Notes under the pieces: model-generated
The model's input: the letters and a program-made list of their open reading frames with translations, nothing else
What the model was told of the DNA's origin: nothing
Databases searched by the model: none
In this document: positions 26,917 through 36,050 of the stretch, one piece after another
How the letters are laid out: each line of letters opens with the position of its first letter
Position numbering within the stretch: position 1 is the first letter of the stretch
Program-made: the position numbers and the translations under genes
Origin: JABJOR01 sp965603075
GTDB lineage: Bacteria > Pseudomonadota > Alphaproteobacteria > Rhodospirillales > Casp-alpha2
DNA length: 64,000 nt
Assembly: GCA_965603075.1 (NCBI GenBank)
Contig: CBFDBO010000005.1
Span: 62,001-126,000 of the forward strand
Reading direction: 5' to 3'

Positions 26917-27071
26917 TTTCAATCCCCTTTTAGTCCCCATTCTAAAATATCTTCCTGAAATATCCTCATAAAATTTCCTCGGATGCTTTTTTGAAAATAG
27001 CAACTTGAATAAATTTCAAACTAAAGAAGGAATGATTGAATGAGCGGGATTATGAAATTTGAAACTTAATA

Positions 27072-28088
27072 TTAATACGGACGGTCGATACAAAACTCAA
27101 TGAGTTCCTTAAACGCGTCTTTGGTGGGGCTATCTTCGAATATACCCAATGCATCACGGGCGATAGCGCCATAGTGACGGGCGCGTTCAACGCTATCGTT
27201 CAATGCATTATGAAGCGTCATTAGCTCAACAGCATGCGCCAGATCACCGTCTTTTTGATCAAGGTCTTCCAGCGTGCGACGCCAGAATATGCGTTCTTCA
27301 TCATTGCCGCGGCGGAAAGCAAGAATGACGGGAAGGGTGATTTTACCCTCGTTGAAATCATCACCAATGGATTTTCCAAGCTCGGCCTGAACAGCGGAAT
27401 AATCCAACACGTCATCAATAATTTGGAAGGCAATACCAAGATTTTGACCAAAAGCTTTTAAGGCTTCTTCTTCCACAGCGGGACGATTGGCAACAACAGC
27501 GCCAATTTGACACGCCGCTGCAAATAATTTGGCGGTTTTGGAAGCAATCACATCAAGATATTCGGTCTCTCCTGTCTCGGTATCATTTGCTGTCATTAAT
27601 TGCAGGACTTCCCCCTCGGCAATGACGGATGAGGCGTTGGATAATATACGCAGAACATCAAGCGATCCGTCTTCTGTCATCAACTCGAATGAACGACTGA
27701 ACAAAAAATCACCGACCAGTACGCTGGCCTTGTTGCCCCAAATGGCATTGGCTGATTGATTGCCACGACGTAAATCGCTCTCATCAACAACATCATCATG
27801 CAAGAGGGTTGCGGTATGAATGAATTCAACACACGCTGCCAATGAAATATGTCGATCACCGTCATATCCGCACATACGCGCTGCTGCTAATGTTAACATG
27901 GGGCGTAGGCGCTTCCCACCAGCCGCGATGATATGTCCGGCCAATTGTGGGATCATTGCGACAGGGCTGTGCATCCGTGACAAAATCTGTTGGTTCACAG
28001 ATTTGATATCATCTTCAACAAGAGTGACGAGCCGATCAATAGATGGCTGTTTTCTCTGGTTTTCGTCCAATTTGATAACAACGCCCAC
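27072..28088 (-). CDS. ispB: Polyprenyl diphosphate synthase
   Basis: This is a trans-prenyl transferase that makes the long isoprenoid tail of ubiquinone. The 338-residue protein has both aspartate-rich motifs: DDVVD in TATLLHDDVVDESDLRRG and DDVLD in IAFQIIDDVLDYSA, plus GKRLRPML at the N-terminus. Several GTG starts lie close together (28115, 28094, 28088); 28088 is preferred because AGGGG lies 7 nt ahead of it. A tandem repeat overlaps the start region. The divergent gene encodes a tRNA methyltransferase, a common alphaproteobacterial neighbour. Confidence 0.93.
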   Translation of the reverse strand: MGVVIKLDENQRKQPSIDRLVTLVEDDIKSVNQQILSRMHSPVAMIPQLAGHIIAAGGKRLRPMLTLAAARMCGYDGDRHISLAACVEFIHTATLLHDDVVDESDLRRGNQSANAIWGNKASVLVGDFLFSRSFELMTEDGSLDVLRILSNASSVIAEGEVLQLMTANDTETGETEYLDVIASKTAKLFAAACQIGAVVANRPAVEEEALKAFGQNLGIAFQIIDDVLDYSAVQAELGKSIGDDFNEGKITLPVILAFRRGNDEERIFWRRTLEDLDQKDGDLAHAVELMTLHNALNDSVERARHYGAIARDALGIFEDSPTKDAFKELIEFCIDRPY

Positions 28089-28090
28089 GT

Positions 28091-28131
28091 TCACGCCCCT
28101 AAATAATAAAATCACGCCCTAAATAATAAAA
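28091..28131. repeat. Tandem 20-21-bp repeat at the ispB start
   Basis: Two near-identical copies of TCACGCCC(C)TAAATAATAAAA are adjacent (28091-28111 and 28112-28131). On the minus strand each copy contains AGGG(G)CGTGA, i.e. a ribosome-site-plus-GTG arrangement, so the duplication creates alternative start sites for the polyprenyl synthase. Confidence 0.75.
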
Positions 28132-28274
28132 TAAGGCATTATATACAGGGGACTATAATATGGGATTTCCCCTATGGATGAAATATAAAGGGCATGCCAA
28201 GCCCCCGCAAGCAAAGAGATTTAGAGCGATAATAATTAATGCTCACTATGGTAAAATCATGTATGAGATGGGGT

Positions 28275-29027
28275 ATGAATGATAATATTACAACCGATAT
28301 GTTGCTTGGCGAACGGGTTACGCTCAATCAAGCGCGGCGTGGTTACCGCGTCGCTATAGACCCTGTGTTATTGGCGGCAAGCGTCCCAGCAACAGCGGGT
28401 GAGCATGTGTTGGATATGGGGTGTGGCAGTGGGGCCGCGAGCTTATGTCTGGCGGCAAGGGTGTCGGGTGTTACCATTGATGGATTGGAATTAATGCCGC
28501 AGATGCGGGAATTGGCGGTTTTAAATACCCAAGCAAACGATCAACAGAATCGGATAAAAATTATAGACGGAAATGTGGCTCACCCCCCGGCGGAGATCAT
28601 AGCACGGCCCTATGATCACGTGATGAGCAATCCGCCCTATTTATCCGCCGGGTCTGGTAATCCACCCCCCGACCCCGTGAAAGCCGCCGCTATGGTTGAA
28701 GGTGAAGCAGGACTTGATCGATGGATATCATTGGCGGGTCAGGTGCTTAAAACCAAAGGCACGCTAACGCTTGTTCACAGAGCAGACCGCTTAGAGGATA
28801 TTCTTGGCTGTTTGAAAAAACAATTTGGTGGCGTGGTGGTCTATCCACTGTGGCCTGATATGGAGCGTGTTCAACCCGCCAAGCGGGTGCTCATTCGGGC
28901 GATAAAGGGCATAAAAACACCGTTATCAATTCTCCCCGGGCTTGCTCTTCATAAATCAGATGGGACATATTCACCGAATGCAGCAGCCATTTTATCTGAT
29001 GCTAAAGCGCTTAATATAACCTCATAA
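28275..29027 (+). CDS. tRNA1(Val) adenine-N6 methyltransferase-like protein
   Basis: The product is a 250-residue Rossmann-fold methyltransferase of the TrmN6/YfiC group. The SAM motif is VLDMGCGSGAASLCLA and the N6-adenine catalytic motif NPPYL is present (HVMSNPPYLSAG). The start at 28275 (MNDNITTDMLLGERVTLNQARRGYR) fits the family N-terminus and has GGGGTATGA before it. Alphaproteobacterial homologues often sit next to ispB, as here. The exact target nucleotide is inferred from the family, not shown by sequence. Confidence 0.87.
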   Translation: MNDNITTDMLLGERVTLNQARRGYRVAIDPVLLAASVPATAGEHVLDMGCGSGAASLCLAARVSGVTIDGLELMPQMRELAVLNTQANDQQNRIKIIDGNVAHPPAEIIARPYDHVMSNPPYLSAGSGNPPPDPVKAAAMVEGEAGLDRWISLAGQVLKTKGTLTLVHRADRLEDILGCLKKQFGGVVVYPLWPDMERVQPAKRVLIRAIKGIKTPLSILPGLALHKSDGTYSPNAAAILSDAKALNITS

Positions 29028-29065
29028 GTCTTGACCGGATCAAGGTTGCTCCCTTACAAGGTATT

Positions 29066-29344
29066 ATGTTTGGATTTAGTTTACAAAAATTGCTGTTCAC
29101 AGGACTAGCCATTGCCGTCGTTATCTACGGCTTTCGGTGGTATAGTGCCATGCAACAACGTCAGGCAGAGAACGCCCGTAAAAGGCCTTCTAAACCTACG
29201 AATTCAACCAAACAAGCAGCCTCGCAATCTGGCCCTCATACGGATGAAGCCGAATTGATGATAGAGTGCAAATCTTGTGGTATCTTTGTGGCCGCAAGTG
29301 GTACCCGGTCCTGTGGTCGGGATGATTGCCCTTATCCGGGGTGA
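29066..29344 (+). CDS. Small membrane-anchored zinc-ribbon-like protein
   Basis: The 92-residue protein has one N-terminal membrane helix (about 8-24), a basic proline/serine-rich linker, and a compact C-terminal Cys cluster (CKSC, then SCGRDDC) that looks like a short zinc ribbon. This resembles the small PP0621-type proteins found near glyQ and RNA-related genes. Its function is unknown. It lies 38 nt after the methyltransferase gene and is followed by glyQ, so it may be co-transcribed with both. Confidence 0.65.
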   Translation: MFGFSLQKLLFTGLAIAVVIYGFRWYSAMQQRQAENARKRPSKPTNSTKQAASQSGPHTDEAELMIECKSCGIFVAASGTRSCGRDDCPYPG

Positions 29345-29465
29345 TATAATAAAATCTTTCATAAAGTGCCCTGAAAATTGCCGAAACGGTGTGTTGACCC
29401 TTCTTTAAGGGCTGGTTATTGTGCATTGCAAAATAACGCATGCACTCTCTGAGTGGATAAGACTT

Positions 29466-30443
29466 ATGGCCCCACAAGACATCCAAACAGGACATCCAAA
29501 TAGGGCATTAAACGAACAAGGCATTAAAAACGTGGCCTCAAATAACGCGAATAAAAAAACCTGTTTTCAGTCAATTTTTCTCGGTCTGCAGAACTTTTGG
29601 GCAGAGCGCGACTGTGTGATCTTGCAACCCTATGATACAGAGGTCGGTGCGGGCACATTTCACCCGGCCACGACGTTGGCGGCTTTATGGCCCGATATCT
29701 GGAATGTAGCCTATGTTCAGCCTTCGCGTCGCCCCACCGATGGGCGGTATGGTAAAAACCCCAATCGTTTACAGCATTATTATCAATTTCAAGTCATGAT
29801 GAAGCCATCGCCTGAGAATATTCAAGATATGTACCTTGATAGCCTGCGTCATATTGGCATTGATTCCGAACTTCACGATATCCGCTTTGTCGAAGATGAT
29901 TGGGAAAGCCCCACATTGGGTGCTTGGGGACTGGGTTGGGAAGTTTGGTGCGATGGCATGGAAGTTTCTCAATTTACCTATTTCCAACAAGTCGGCGGTA
30001 TGGATTGTAACCCTGTTCCCGTAGAAATCACCTATGGTTTAGAACGCCTGGTTATGTACGTACAAGGTGTCGAAAACGTCTATGATCTCGATTGGGACGG
30101 CGTGCCTAAGGATCAGGGTGGTAAGACTTACGGCGATATCTTCCTTGAAAATGAAAAACAGTATTCCGCTTATAATTTTGAAATTGCCGATACAGAAATG
30201 CTGGTTCGCCATTTCGCCGATGCGGAAAAAGAATGTGCCAATATTTTGGAAGCTGGAAAACCGCTTCCTGCCTATGATCAATGTCTTAAAGCCAGTCATA
30301 CTTTCAATTTGCTGGATGCCCGTGGGGTGATCAGTGTAACAGAACGGGCGGCCTATATTGGTCGTGTTCGTACTCTGGCCAAAGCGTGTTGTGAAATGTG
30401 GGTGGATACACATAAAGAAGATACAGAAGGGGAAGCAAGCTGA
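29466..30443 (+). CDS. glyQ: Glycyl-tRNA synthetase alpha subunit
   Basis: This is the catalytic subunit of the alpha2-beta2 glycyl-tRNA synthetase. The conserved core is complete: CFQSIFLGLQNFWAERDCVILQPYD, GAGTFHPATTL, QPSRRPTDGRYGKNPNRLQHYYQFQV, EDDWESPTLGAWGLGWEVW and YGLERLVMYVQ. The ATG at 29466 leaves about 30 residues before the core, more than most homologues; a GTG upstream would add 15 more, and a GTG near 29532 would give a family-like N-terminus. I cannot choose firmly. The stop overlaps the glyS start by one base. Confidence 0.95.
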   Translation: MAPQDIQTGHPNRALNEQGIKNVASNNANKKTCFQSIFLGLQNFWAERDCVILQPYDTEVGAGTFHPATTLAALWPDIWNVAYVQPSRRPTDGRYGKNPNRLQHYYQFQVMMKPSPENIQDMYLDSLRHIGIDSELHDIRFVEDDWESPTLGAWGLGWEVWCDGMEVSQFTYFQQVGGMDCNPVPVEITYGLERLVMYVQGVENVYDLDWDGVPKDQGGKTYGDIFLENEKQYSAYNFEIADTEMLVRHFADAEKECANILEAGKPLPAYDQCLKASHTFNLLDARGVISVTERAAYIGRVRTLAKACCEMWVDTHKEDTEGEAS

Positions 30444-32488
30444 TGGCTGAATTGCTCCTTGAAATTCTATCGGAAGAAATCCCTGCAAGAATGCAAGCTC
30501 GCGCGGCCAGCGATTTAAAACGATTGGTCTGTGACGGTTTTAAAACCGCTGGTTTGGAATTTTCAAATGCCGAGACCTATGTTACCCCGCGTCGGCTGGT
30601 TTTTGTAGCAGACGGCATTCCCGAACGAACCCCCGATATCAGCGAAGAACGTAAAGGCCCTAGTACGTCTGCGCCTGATCAAGCTATCCAAGGATTTTTA
30701 AAGTCTATTGGCATGACACTGGATGATTGCGAAAAACGGGAATTGCCTAAGGGTGAATTCTATTTTGTGAAAATCGAAAAACCCGGCATTGCGGCGTCCG
30801 ATGTTTTACCGGAATTAATAACAACGGCCTTAAGCGCTATTGCATGGCCTAAATCCATGCGGTGGGCGAGCCATGATATGCGGTGGGTGCGCCCTATTAA
30901 TAGCATGCTATGTTTATTCGATGGCGCGGCTTTGCCCGTTGAGTTTGGCCCTGTGATTGCCGGATTGGAAACACGGGGTCATCGCTTTTTGTCAGGCGGT
31001 GCCCTTCAGGTCATGGATTTTGCTGATTATAAAAATAAACTAACACTGTCTAAGGTCATGATCGATGCACGTGAGCGCCGTGAATTGATTGCCACGCAAG
31101 CCGCTAGATTGGCAAGCAAAGAAGGGCTGACATTAAAAGACGATAAGGGTTTGCTTGATGAAGTAGCCGGGCTAATCGAATGGCCAGTTGTCTATATGGG
31201 GCGCATCGATGATGCCTATATGGATTTACCACCAGAAGTTCTTTCAACGTCAATGCGATCCCACCAAAAGTATTTTTCCTGTTTGAACAGTGACGGCAGT
31301 TTTGCCAATCGATTTATTGTTGTTGCCAATACCGAAACCCGTGATGGTGGCGCGCAAGTGATTGCGGGTAACGAACGCGTGTTAAGTGCGCGATTATCTG
31401 ATGCTCGTTTTTTCTGGGATAATGATCGCGCGGCACCGTTATCCAGCAGAACAGGCGCTTTAAAAGACCGGGTGTTCCATGCAAAACTTGGGACCTTAGC
31501 TAAAAAAGTCGAACGCGTATCAATGCTTGCTGAAAATATTGCAAGCCATGTTGAGGGGGCCGAGATTGATCATGTGGTTCGAGCCGCAAACCTTGCTAAG
31601 GCTGACTTATCGACGGGAATGGTCGGTGAGTTTCCCGATCTGCAAGGTGTCATCGGGCGTTATTATGCCAATGCCGATGGTGAGCATGATGATGTATCCA
31701 CCGCTATTGCCGAGCACTATTCCCCCCAAGGACCGGGTGACGTTTGCCCAACCGCCCCGGTGAGTGTGTGTGTGGCACTCGCCGATAAAATTGATACGTT
31801 GGTTGGGTTCTTTGGTATTGACGAAAAACCCACGGGATCAAAAGATCCGTTCGCTCTTCGCCGCGCGGCGTTGGGGGTGATTCGTTTAATCATCGAAAAC
31901 AAACTTCGTTTGCCCCTTAATGACGTCTTCGCGCGATCAGAACAAACATATGGCTTAACAGCAGACGGCCTGATGGCATTCTTTGCTGATCGTTTAAAAG
32001 TCCACCTAAAAGAACAAGGCGTTCGTCATGATTTAATCGACGCGGTATTTGCTCTAGGGGGCGAAGATGATCTGGTTCGCTTGCTCGCTCGGGTTGAAGC
32101 GTTGAACGCATTCTTGAAAACCGATGATGGAGCTAACTTATTAAGCGCCTATAAACGCTCTGCCAATATATTGCGCATTGAAGAGAAAAAAGATGGCGTT
32201 GTCTTTGATGGCTCCGTCGATGCGAGCGGTTTGGAAGCAGCAGAAGAAAAAGCATTAATGGCGCATTTGGAGAATACCGCTCCAGAAATCATCCAAGGAT
32301 TGGTTGCTGAAAAATTTGGCGATGCAATGGCTGTCTTATCAACGGCCCGCCCTTTAGTTGATGCCTATTTTGATCATGTGACAGTAAATTGTGATGATAT
32401 TGAATTACGACGTAATAGGCTTAATCTATTAGCTTACGTGCGGAAGACTCTCGATCCCATAGCGGATTTTTCAAAAATTGAAGGCTGA
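30443..32488 (+). CDS. glyS: Glycyl-tRNA synthetase beta subunit
   Basis: This subunit binds tRNA-Gly and completes the tetrameric synthetase. The 681-residue product starts MAELLLEILSEEIPARMQARA, the standard beta-subunit N-terminus, and contains the LPKSMRW-like segment (IAWPKSMRWASHDMRWVRPI), the central HD-like region (KADLSTGMVGEFPDLQGVIGRYYA) and a C-terminal anticodon-binding DALR-type domain. The usual length is about 690. It is co-transcribed with glyQ (TGATG overlap), as in most bacteria with this enzyme type. Confidence 0.96.
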   Translation: MAELLLEILSEEIPARMQARAASDLKRLVCDGFKTAGLEFSNAETYVTPRRLVFVADGIPERTPDISEERKGPSTSAPDQAIQGFLKSIGMTLDDCEKRELPKGEFYFVKIEKPGIAASDVLPELITTALSAIAWPKSMRWASHDMRWVRPINSMLCLFDGAALPVEFGPVIAGLETRGHRFLSGGALQVMDFADYKNKLTLSKVMIDARERRELIATQAARLASKEGLTLKDDKGLLDEVAGLIEWPVVYMGRIDDAYMDLPPEVLSTSMRSHQKYFSCLNSDGSFANRFIVVANTETRDGGAQVIAGNERVLSARLSDARFFWDNDRAAPLSSRTGALKDRVFHAKLGTLAKKVERVSMLAENIASHVEGAEIDHVVRAANLAKADLSTGMVGEFPDLQGVIGRYYANADGEHDDVSTAIAEHYSPQGPGDVCPTAPVSVCVALADKIDTLVGFFGIDEKPTGSKDPFALRRAALGVIRLIIENKLRLPLNDVFARSEQTYGLTADGLMAFFADRLKVHLKEQGVRHDLIDAVFALGGEDDLVRLLARVEALNAFLKTDDGANLLSAYKRSANILRIEEKKDGVVFDGSVDASGLEAAEEKALMAHLENTAPEIIQGLVAEKFGDAMAVLSTARPLVDAYFDHVTVNCDDIELRRNRLNLLAYVRKTLDPIADFSKIEG

Positions 32489-32522
32489 TTTTTAGCACCC
32501 TTAAACCAGGAACTCTCAAGTT

Positions 32523-35198
32523 ATGACAAAGAACGTATACACATTTGGTGGTGGCAAGGCCGAAGGCAGTGTCGAGTTGAAAAGCTTGTTGGGGGGGAAG
32601 GGTGCCAATTTGGCTGAGATGTCTTCTCTGGGGATTAGTGTTCCACCCGGTTTTACAATCACCACGGAAATTTGCAATTATTATACCGCTAACGGAAATA
32701 CATACCCCGAAAGTCTAGCCGCTGAGGTTGATGCGGCTATGGCACACATGGAAGCAATCATGGAAATGCCTTTCGGCGATGGAGAGGAACCCATGTTGGT
32801 ATCTGTTCGTTCTGGCGCGCGCGCGTCTATGCCAGGTATGATGGATACGGTTTTAAATTTGGGGCTGAACGATGTGACCGTGGAAAGTCTCGCCAAAGCA
32901 AGTGGCGATGCTCGGTTCGCTTATGATAGTTACCGCCGATTTATCCAGATGTATTCAGATGTTGTGCTGGGGGTTGATCATTCGTTTTTTGAAGACATCC
33001 TAGATGATACAAAATTGCGTCTTGATGTGATGATGGATACGGATTTAACCGCCGATGACTGGAAAGACATCATCGCTCAGTACAAACGCGAAGTTCAATC
33101 TGAGACTGGCAAGCCGTTCCCACAAGACCCGAAAGAACAGCTCTGGGGGTCGATCAGTGCGGTGTTTGAAAGTTGGATGAATAACCGTGCCAGCGTCTAT
33201 CGTAAATTGCACAATATTCCAGAAAGCTGGGGCACAGCGGTCAATGTTCAAGCCATGGTATTTGGTAATATGGGCAATGATTGTGCCACTGGGGTATGTT
33301 TCACACGTAACCCAGCGACAGGTGAAAACCTGTTTTATGGAGAGTTTCTGGTGAACGCTCAAGGGGAAGACGTTGTTGCGGGAATTCGTACACCACAAGC
33401 ACTGACCAATATTGAACGCGAACAACAACACAGCGATTTGCCTTCTTTTGAAGATGCTATGCCAGAGGTCTACGCCGAGCTATGCAACGTTCGCGACGCC
33501 CTCGAGCATCACTATAAAGACATGCAGGATATGGAATTCACGGTTCAGAAAAGTCGCCTGTGGATGCTCCAAACCCGTGGTGGAAAACGCACGGCAAAGG
33601 CCGCCCTTACCATTGCCCTTGATATGCAAAAAGAAGGCCTACTGACAAAAGAAGAAGCCATTATGCAAATCGACCCGCATCAATTGGATCAGTTGTTACA
33701 CCCAATGTTGGATGCAAATGCAGAACGCACTATTTTAGCAACAGGGTTGCCCGCATCACCCGGCGCCGCCGTGGGACGCATTGTCTTTGATTCCAAGGAT
33801 GCAGAATTGTGGGTCGCCAATAAAGAAGAAGTCATTCTGGTCCGTAGTGAAACCAGCCCAGAAGATATTAGTGGTATGTATGTCTCCCAAGGGGTTTTGA
33901 CCTCTCGTGGTGGCATGACGTCCCACGCCGCCGTGGTCGCGCGTGGTATGGGTAAACCATGTGTTTCTGGTGCGGGCGATATATTTGTTGATTACAAAGC
34001 GAAAACGATGACCATCTTTGGTACGGTCTATAACGAGGGGGATACGATCACCCTTGATGGCACCAGTGGTGAAATTTTGGCTGGTTCTGTTCCCATGGTT
34101 CAACCTGAATTAACCGGCGCGTTTTCTGAACTAATGGTCTGGGTGGACGAAATTCGCACCATGGGTGTTCGCGCCAACGCCGAAACGCCATTGGATGCTT
34201 CGACGGCCCGCAAATTCGGCGCGGAAGGTATAGGCCTCAGCCGCACAGAACATATGTTCTTTGATCCGGAACGTATTATTCATATGCGGGAAATGATCCT
34301 TGCCAAGGATTTAGAAACTCGGAAAGCCGCTCTCGATAAATTACTGCCCTATCAGCGTCAGGATTTCATTGAGCTTTTTGATATTATGGAAGGCTTGCCC
34401 GTCACCATTCGATTGCTTGATCCCCCGCTTCATGAATTCATTCCCCATGGCGAGCGGGAAATGGCTGATGTGGCTGAGGCCGCTGGCATTACTGTGGACG
34501 CCATCAAAGCACGCGCTGAAGAACTTTACGAAGTGAACCCAATGCTGGGTCACCGTGGAAGCCGCCTAGGACTGACGTACCCAGAAATCTATCGCATGCA
34601 AGCGCGCGCCATCTTTGAAGCCGCCGCCGAAGTGACCGCTAAGGGCAATACTGTTGAACCAGAGGTGATGATCCCATTGGTGGTAAACTTGCGTGAATTT
34701 GAATTCTTTAAGGAACTGGTCGATACAATCGCCAATGAGGTTAAATCCGAACGGGGTATCGAATTTGATTATATCGTCGGCACCATGATCGAATTACCAC
34801 GGGCGTGTTTGCGGGCGGGTGAAATTGCTAAATCTGCTGAATTCTTTAGCTTCGGTACAAACGATCTAACCCAAACTACATTTGGTTATTCCCGTGATGA
34901 TGCGGGCTCATTCCTTGATGACTATTATTCTCACGGTATCTTGAGCGATGATCCCTTTGTTACGATTGATCAAGAGGGGGTTGGCGAATTGATTATCTTG
35001 GGTAAGGACCGCGGTGAAGCAACACGTCCGGGCATGAAAATGGGTATCTGTGGCGAACACGGTGGTGATCCAGCGTCGGTTGAGTTCTGCCACCGTATCG
35101 GTCTGACGTATGTATCGTGCTCACCCTACCGTGTCCCGATTGCAAGGTTGGCGGCGGCCCAAGCTGTATTAAAAGAGGCCGTGTTGAAAGAGGGCTAA
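32523..35198 (+). CDS. ppdK: Pyruvate, phosphate dikinase
   Basis: The enzyme interconverts pyruvate + ATP + Pi and PEP + AMP + PPi. The 891-residue protein shows the N-terminal ATP-grasp domain (LLGGKGANLAEMSSLGISVPPGFTI), the phosphohistidine swivel domain with catalytic His in GGMTSHAAVVARGMGKPCV, and the C-terminal PEP-binding barrel (GIGLSRTEHMFF; FSFGTNDLTQTTFGYSRDD; CGEHGGDP). Full length and all signature motifs are present. It follows glyS by about 35 nt and ends over the start of the convergent gene's 3' end (4-nt overlap). Confidence 0.97.
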   Translation: MTKNVYTFGGGKAEGSVELKSLLGGKGANLAEMSSLGISVPPGFTITTEICNYYTANGNTYPESLAAEVDAAMAHMEAIMEMPFGDGEEPMLVSVRSGARASMPGMMDTVLNLGLNDVTVESLAKASGDARFAYDSYRRFIQMYSDVVLGVDHSFFEDILDDTKLRLDVMMDTDLTADDWKDIIAQYKREVQSETGKPFPQDPKEQLWGSISAVFESWMNNRASVYRKLHNIPESWGTAVNVQAMVFGNMGNDCATGVCFTRNPATGENLFYGEFLVNAQGEDVVAGIRTPQALTNIEREQQHSDLPSFEDAMPEVYAELCNVRDALEHHYKDMQDMEFTVQKSRLWMLQTRGGKRTAKAALTIALDMQKEGLLTKEEAIMQIDPHQLDQLLHPMLDANAERTILATGLPASPGAAVGRIVFDSKDAELWVANKEEVILVRSETSPEDISGMYVSQGVLTSRGGMTSHAAVVARGMGKPCVSGAGDIFVDYKAKTMTIFGTVYNEGDTITLDGTSGEILAGSVPMVQPELTGAFSELMVWVDEIRTMGVRANAETPLDASTARKFGAEGIGLSRTEHMFFDPERIIHMREMILAKDLETRKAALDKLLPYQRQDFIELFDIMEGLPVTIRLLDPPLHEFIPHGEREMADVAEAAGITVDAIKARAEELYEVNPMLGHRGSRLGLTYPEIYRMQARAIFEAAAEVTAKGNTVEPEVMIPLVVNLREFEFFKELVDTIANEVKSERGIEFDYIVGTMIELPRACLRAGEIAKSAEFFSFGTNDLTQTTFGYSRDDAGSFLDDYYSHGILSDDPFVTIDQEGVGELIILGKDRGEATRPGMKMGICGEHGGDPASVEFCHRIGLTYVSCSPYRVPIARLAAAQAVLKEAVLKEG

Positions 35199-35905
35199 AC
35201 CTGTTTCATAAAGTTCTGGTAGAGTGTTCTCGCGCTGGATAAAAAGTCGGGTATATATCTTTCTGCGTCCGATAACATCTGGGTATAGCCAGCGTCTCCA
35301 ACGCTCGCCATCAGCGCATTATGGTAAGCAGGAACACGGCCCCAATTGGCCACTGTGTCGGGTTCTAGTTCCACATGATATTGCATGGACCAAGCGTTCT
35401 CGCCCACGCGCATGGCTTGATTGCGGCAGATATCTGAGCTTGCCAAAATAGTAGTATTATCTGGTACTTCGGTGACCTGAACGGAATGCCATTGAAGGCA
35501 TCTTTGTGTGGGGGTTAGGCCGGCAAATAAAGGTTCGTTCTGGCCCTCTTGGTTAAGCTCTATGGTGAGGATGCCAATTTCTGGTGGAACCATGGGGCCA
35601 CATTTACCGCCGAGCGCATCGGCTAATAATTGGTGGCCCAGACATAGTCCCAGATATGGTTTTTTAAGGTCATGAACCCATCGACGGATGGCTTGTTTTT
35701 CTGCCAACAACCAAGGGTGATCTTCCACGTCCCATACATCCATCGGACCGCCCATAACCCATAAAATATCAAAATCGTCAAAGGCAGGGATCGGTTCGCC
35801 GCGATGAAGGTTTACCGCATGCCACTCTATTTGATCTTCTGCAAGAAAATCGCGTAGAGAGCCAGGGTGTTCGCAATCAATGTGCTGGAAGACGAGGATA
35901 CGCAA
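35195..35905 (-). CDS. Class I glutamine amidotransferase-like protein
   Basis: This 236-residue protein has a GATase type I fold (GMP synthase-glutaminase-like), with nucleophile Cys in LGLCLGHQLLADALGG and the catalytic His/Glu in YHVELEP near the C-terminus. It would release ammonia from glutamine or act on gamma-glutamyl compounds; no synthetase domain is attached. The start looks like TTG (35905) with GGAG eight bases before it. The gene is convergent with ppdK, overlapping by 4 nt. Stand-alone members have varied roles, and no more precise function can be given. Confidence 0.82.
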   Translation of the reverse strand: MRILVFQHIDCEHPGSLRDFLAEDQIEWHAVNLHRGEPIPAFDDFDILWVMGGPMDVWDVEDHPWLLAEKQAIRRWVHDLKKPYLGLCLGHQLLADALGGKCGPMVPPEIGILTIELNQEGQNEPLFAGLTPTQRCLQWHSVQVTEVPDNTTILASSDICRNQAMRVGENAWSMQYHVELEPDTVANWGRVPAYHNALMASVGDAGYTQMLSDAERYIPDFLSSARTLYQNFMKQV

Positions 35906-36001
35906 GAATGGCTCTCCAATTTTTTAAAGTTGTATAATTACCTGTAAGTACTTGAAGCGGATCTTTGGCAGTAGATTTTTGTCATCCTGAATAAAAGTAA
36001 A

Positions 36002-36034
36002 CCCCTGTGCGGCAAATAAACTGCCACACAGGGG
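36002..36034 (-). terminator. Terminator for the periplasmic nucleotidase gene
   Basis: CCCCTGTGCGGCA (36002-36014) pairs with TGCCACACAGGGG (36022-36034), giving a near-perfect stem with a 7-nt loop. Read on the minus strand it is followed by GTTTACTTTTATT. It is placed 17 nt after the end of the convergent 5'-nucleotidase gene (stop at 36051). Confidence 0.8.
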
Positions 36035-36050
36035 ATGTTTTAGTCGGTCA

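Noticed and set aside
29345..29465. A glycine riboswitch or T-box before glyQ
   Set aside because: The short leader shows no conserved riboswitch core or T-box sequence that I could find.
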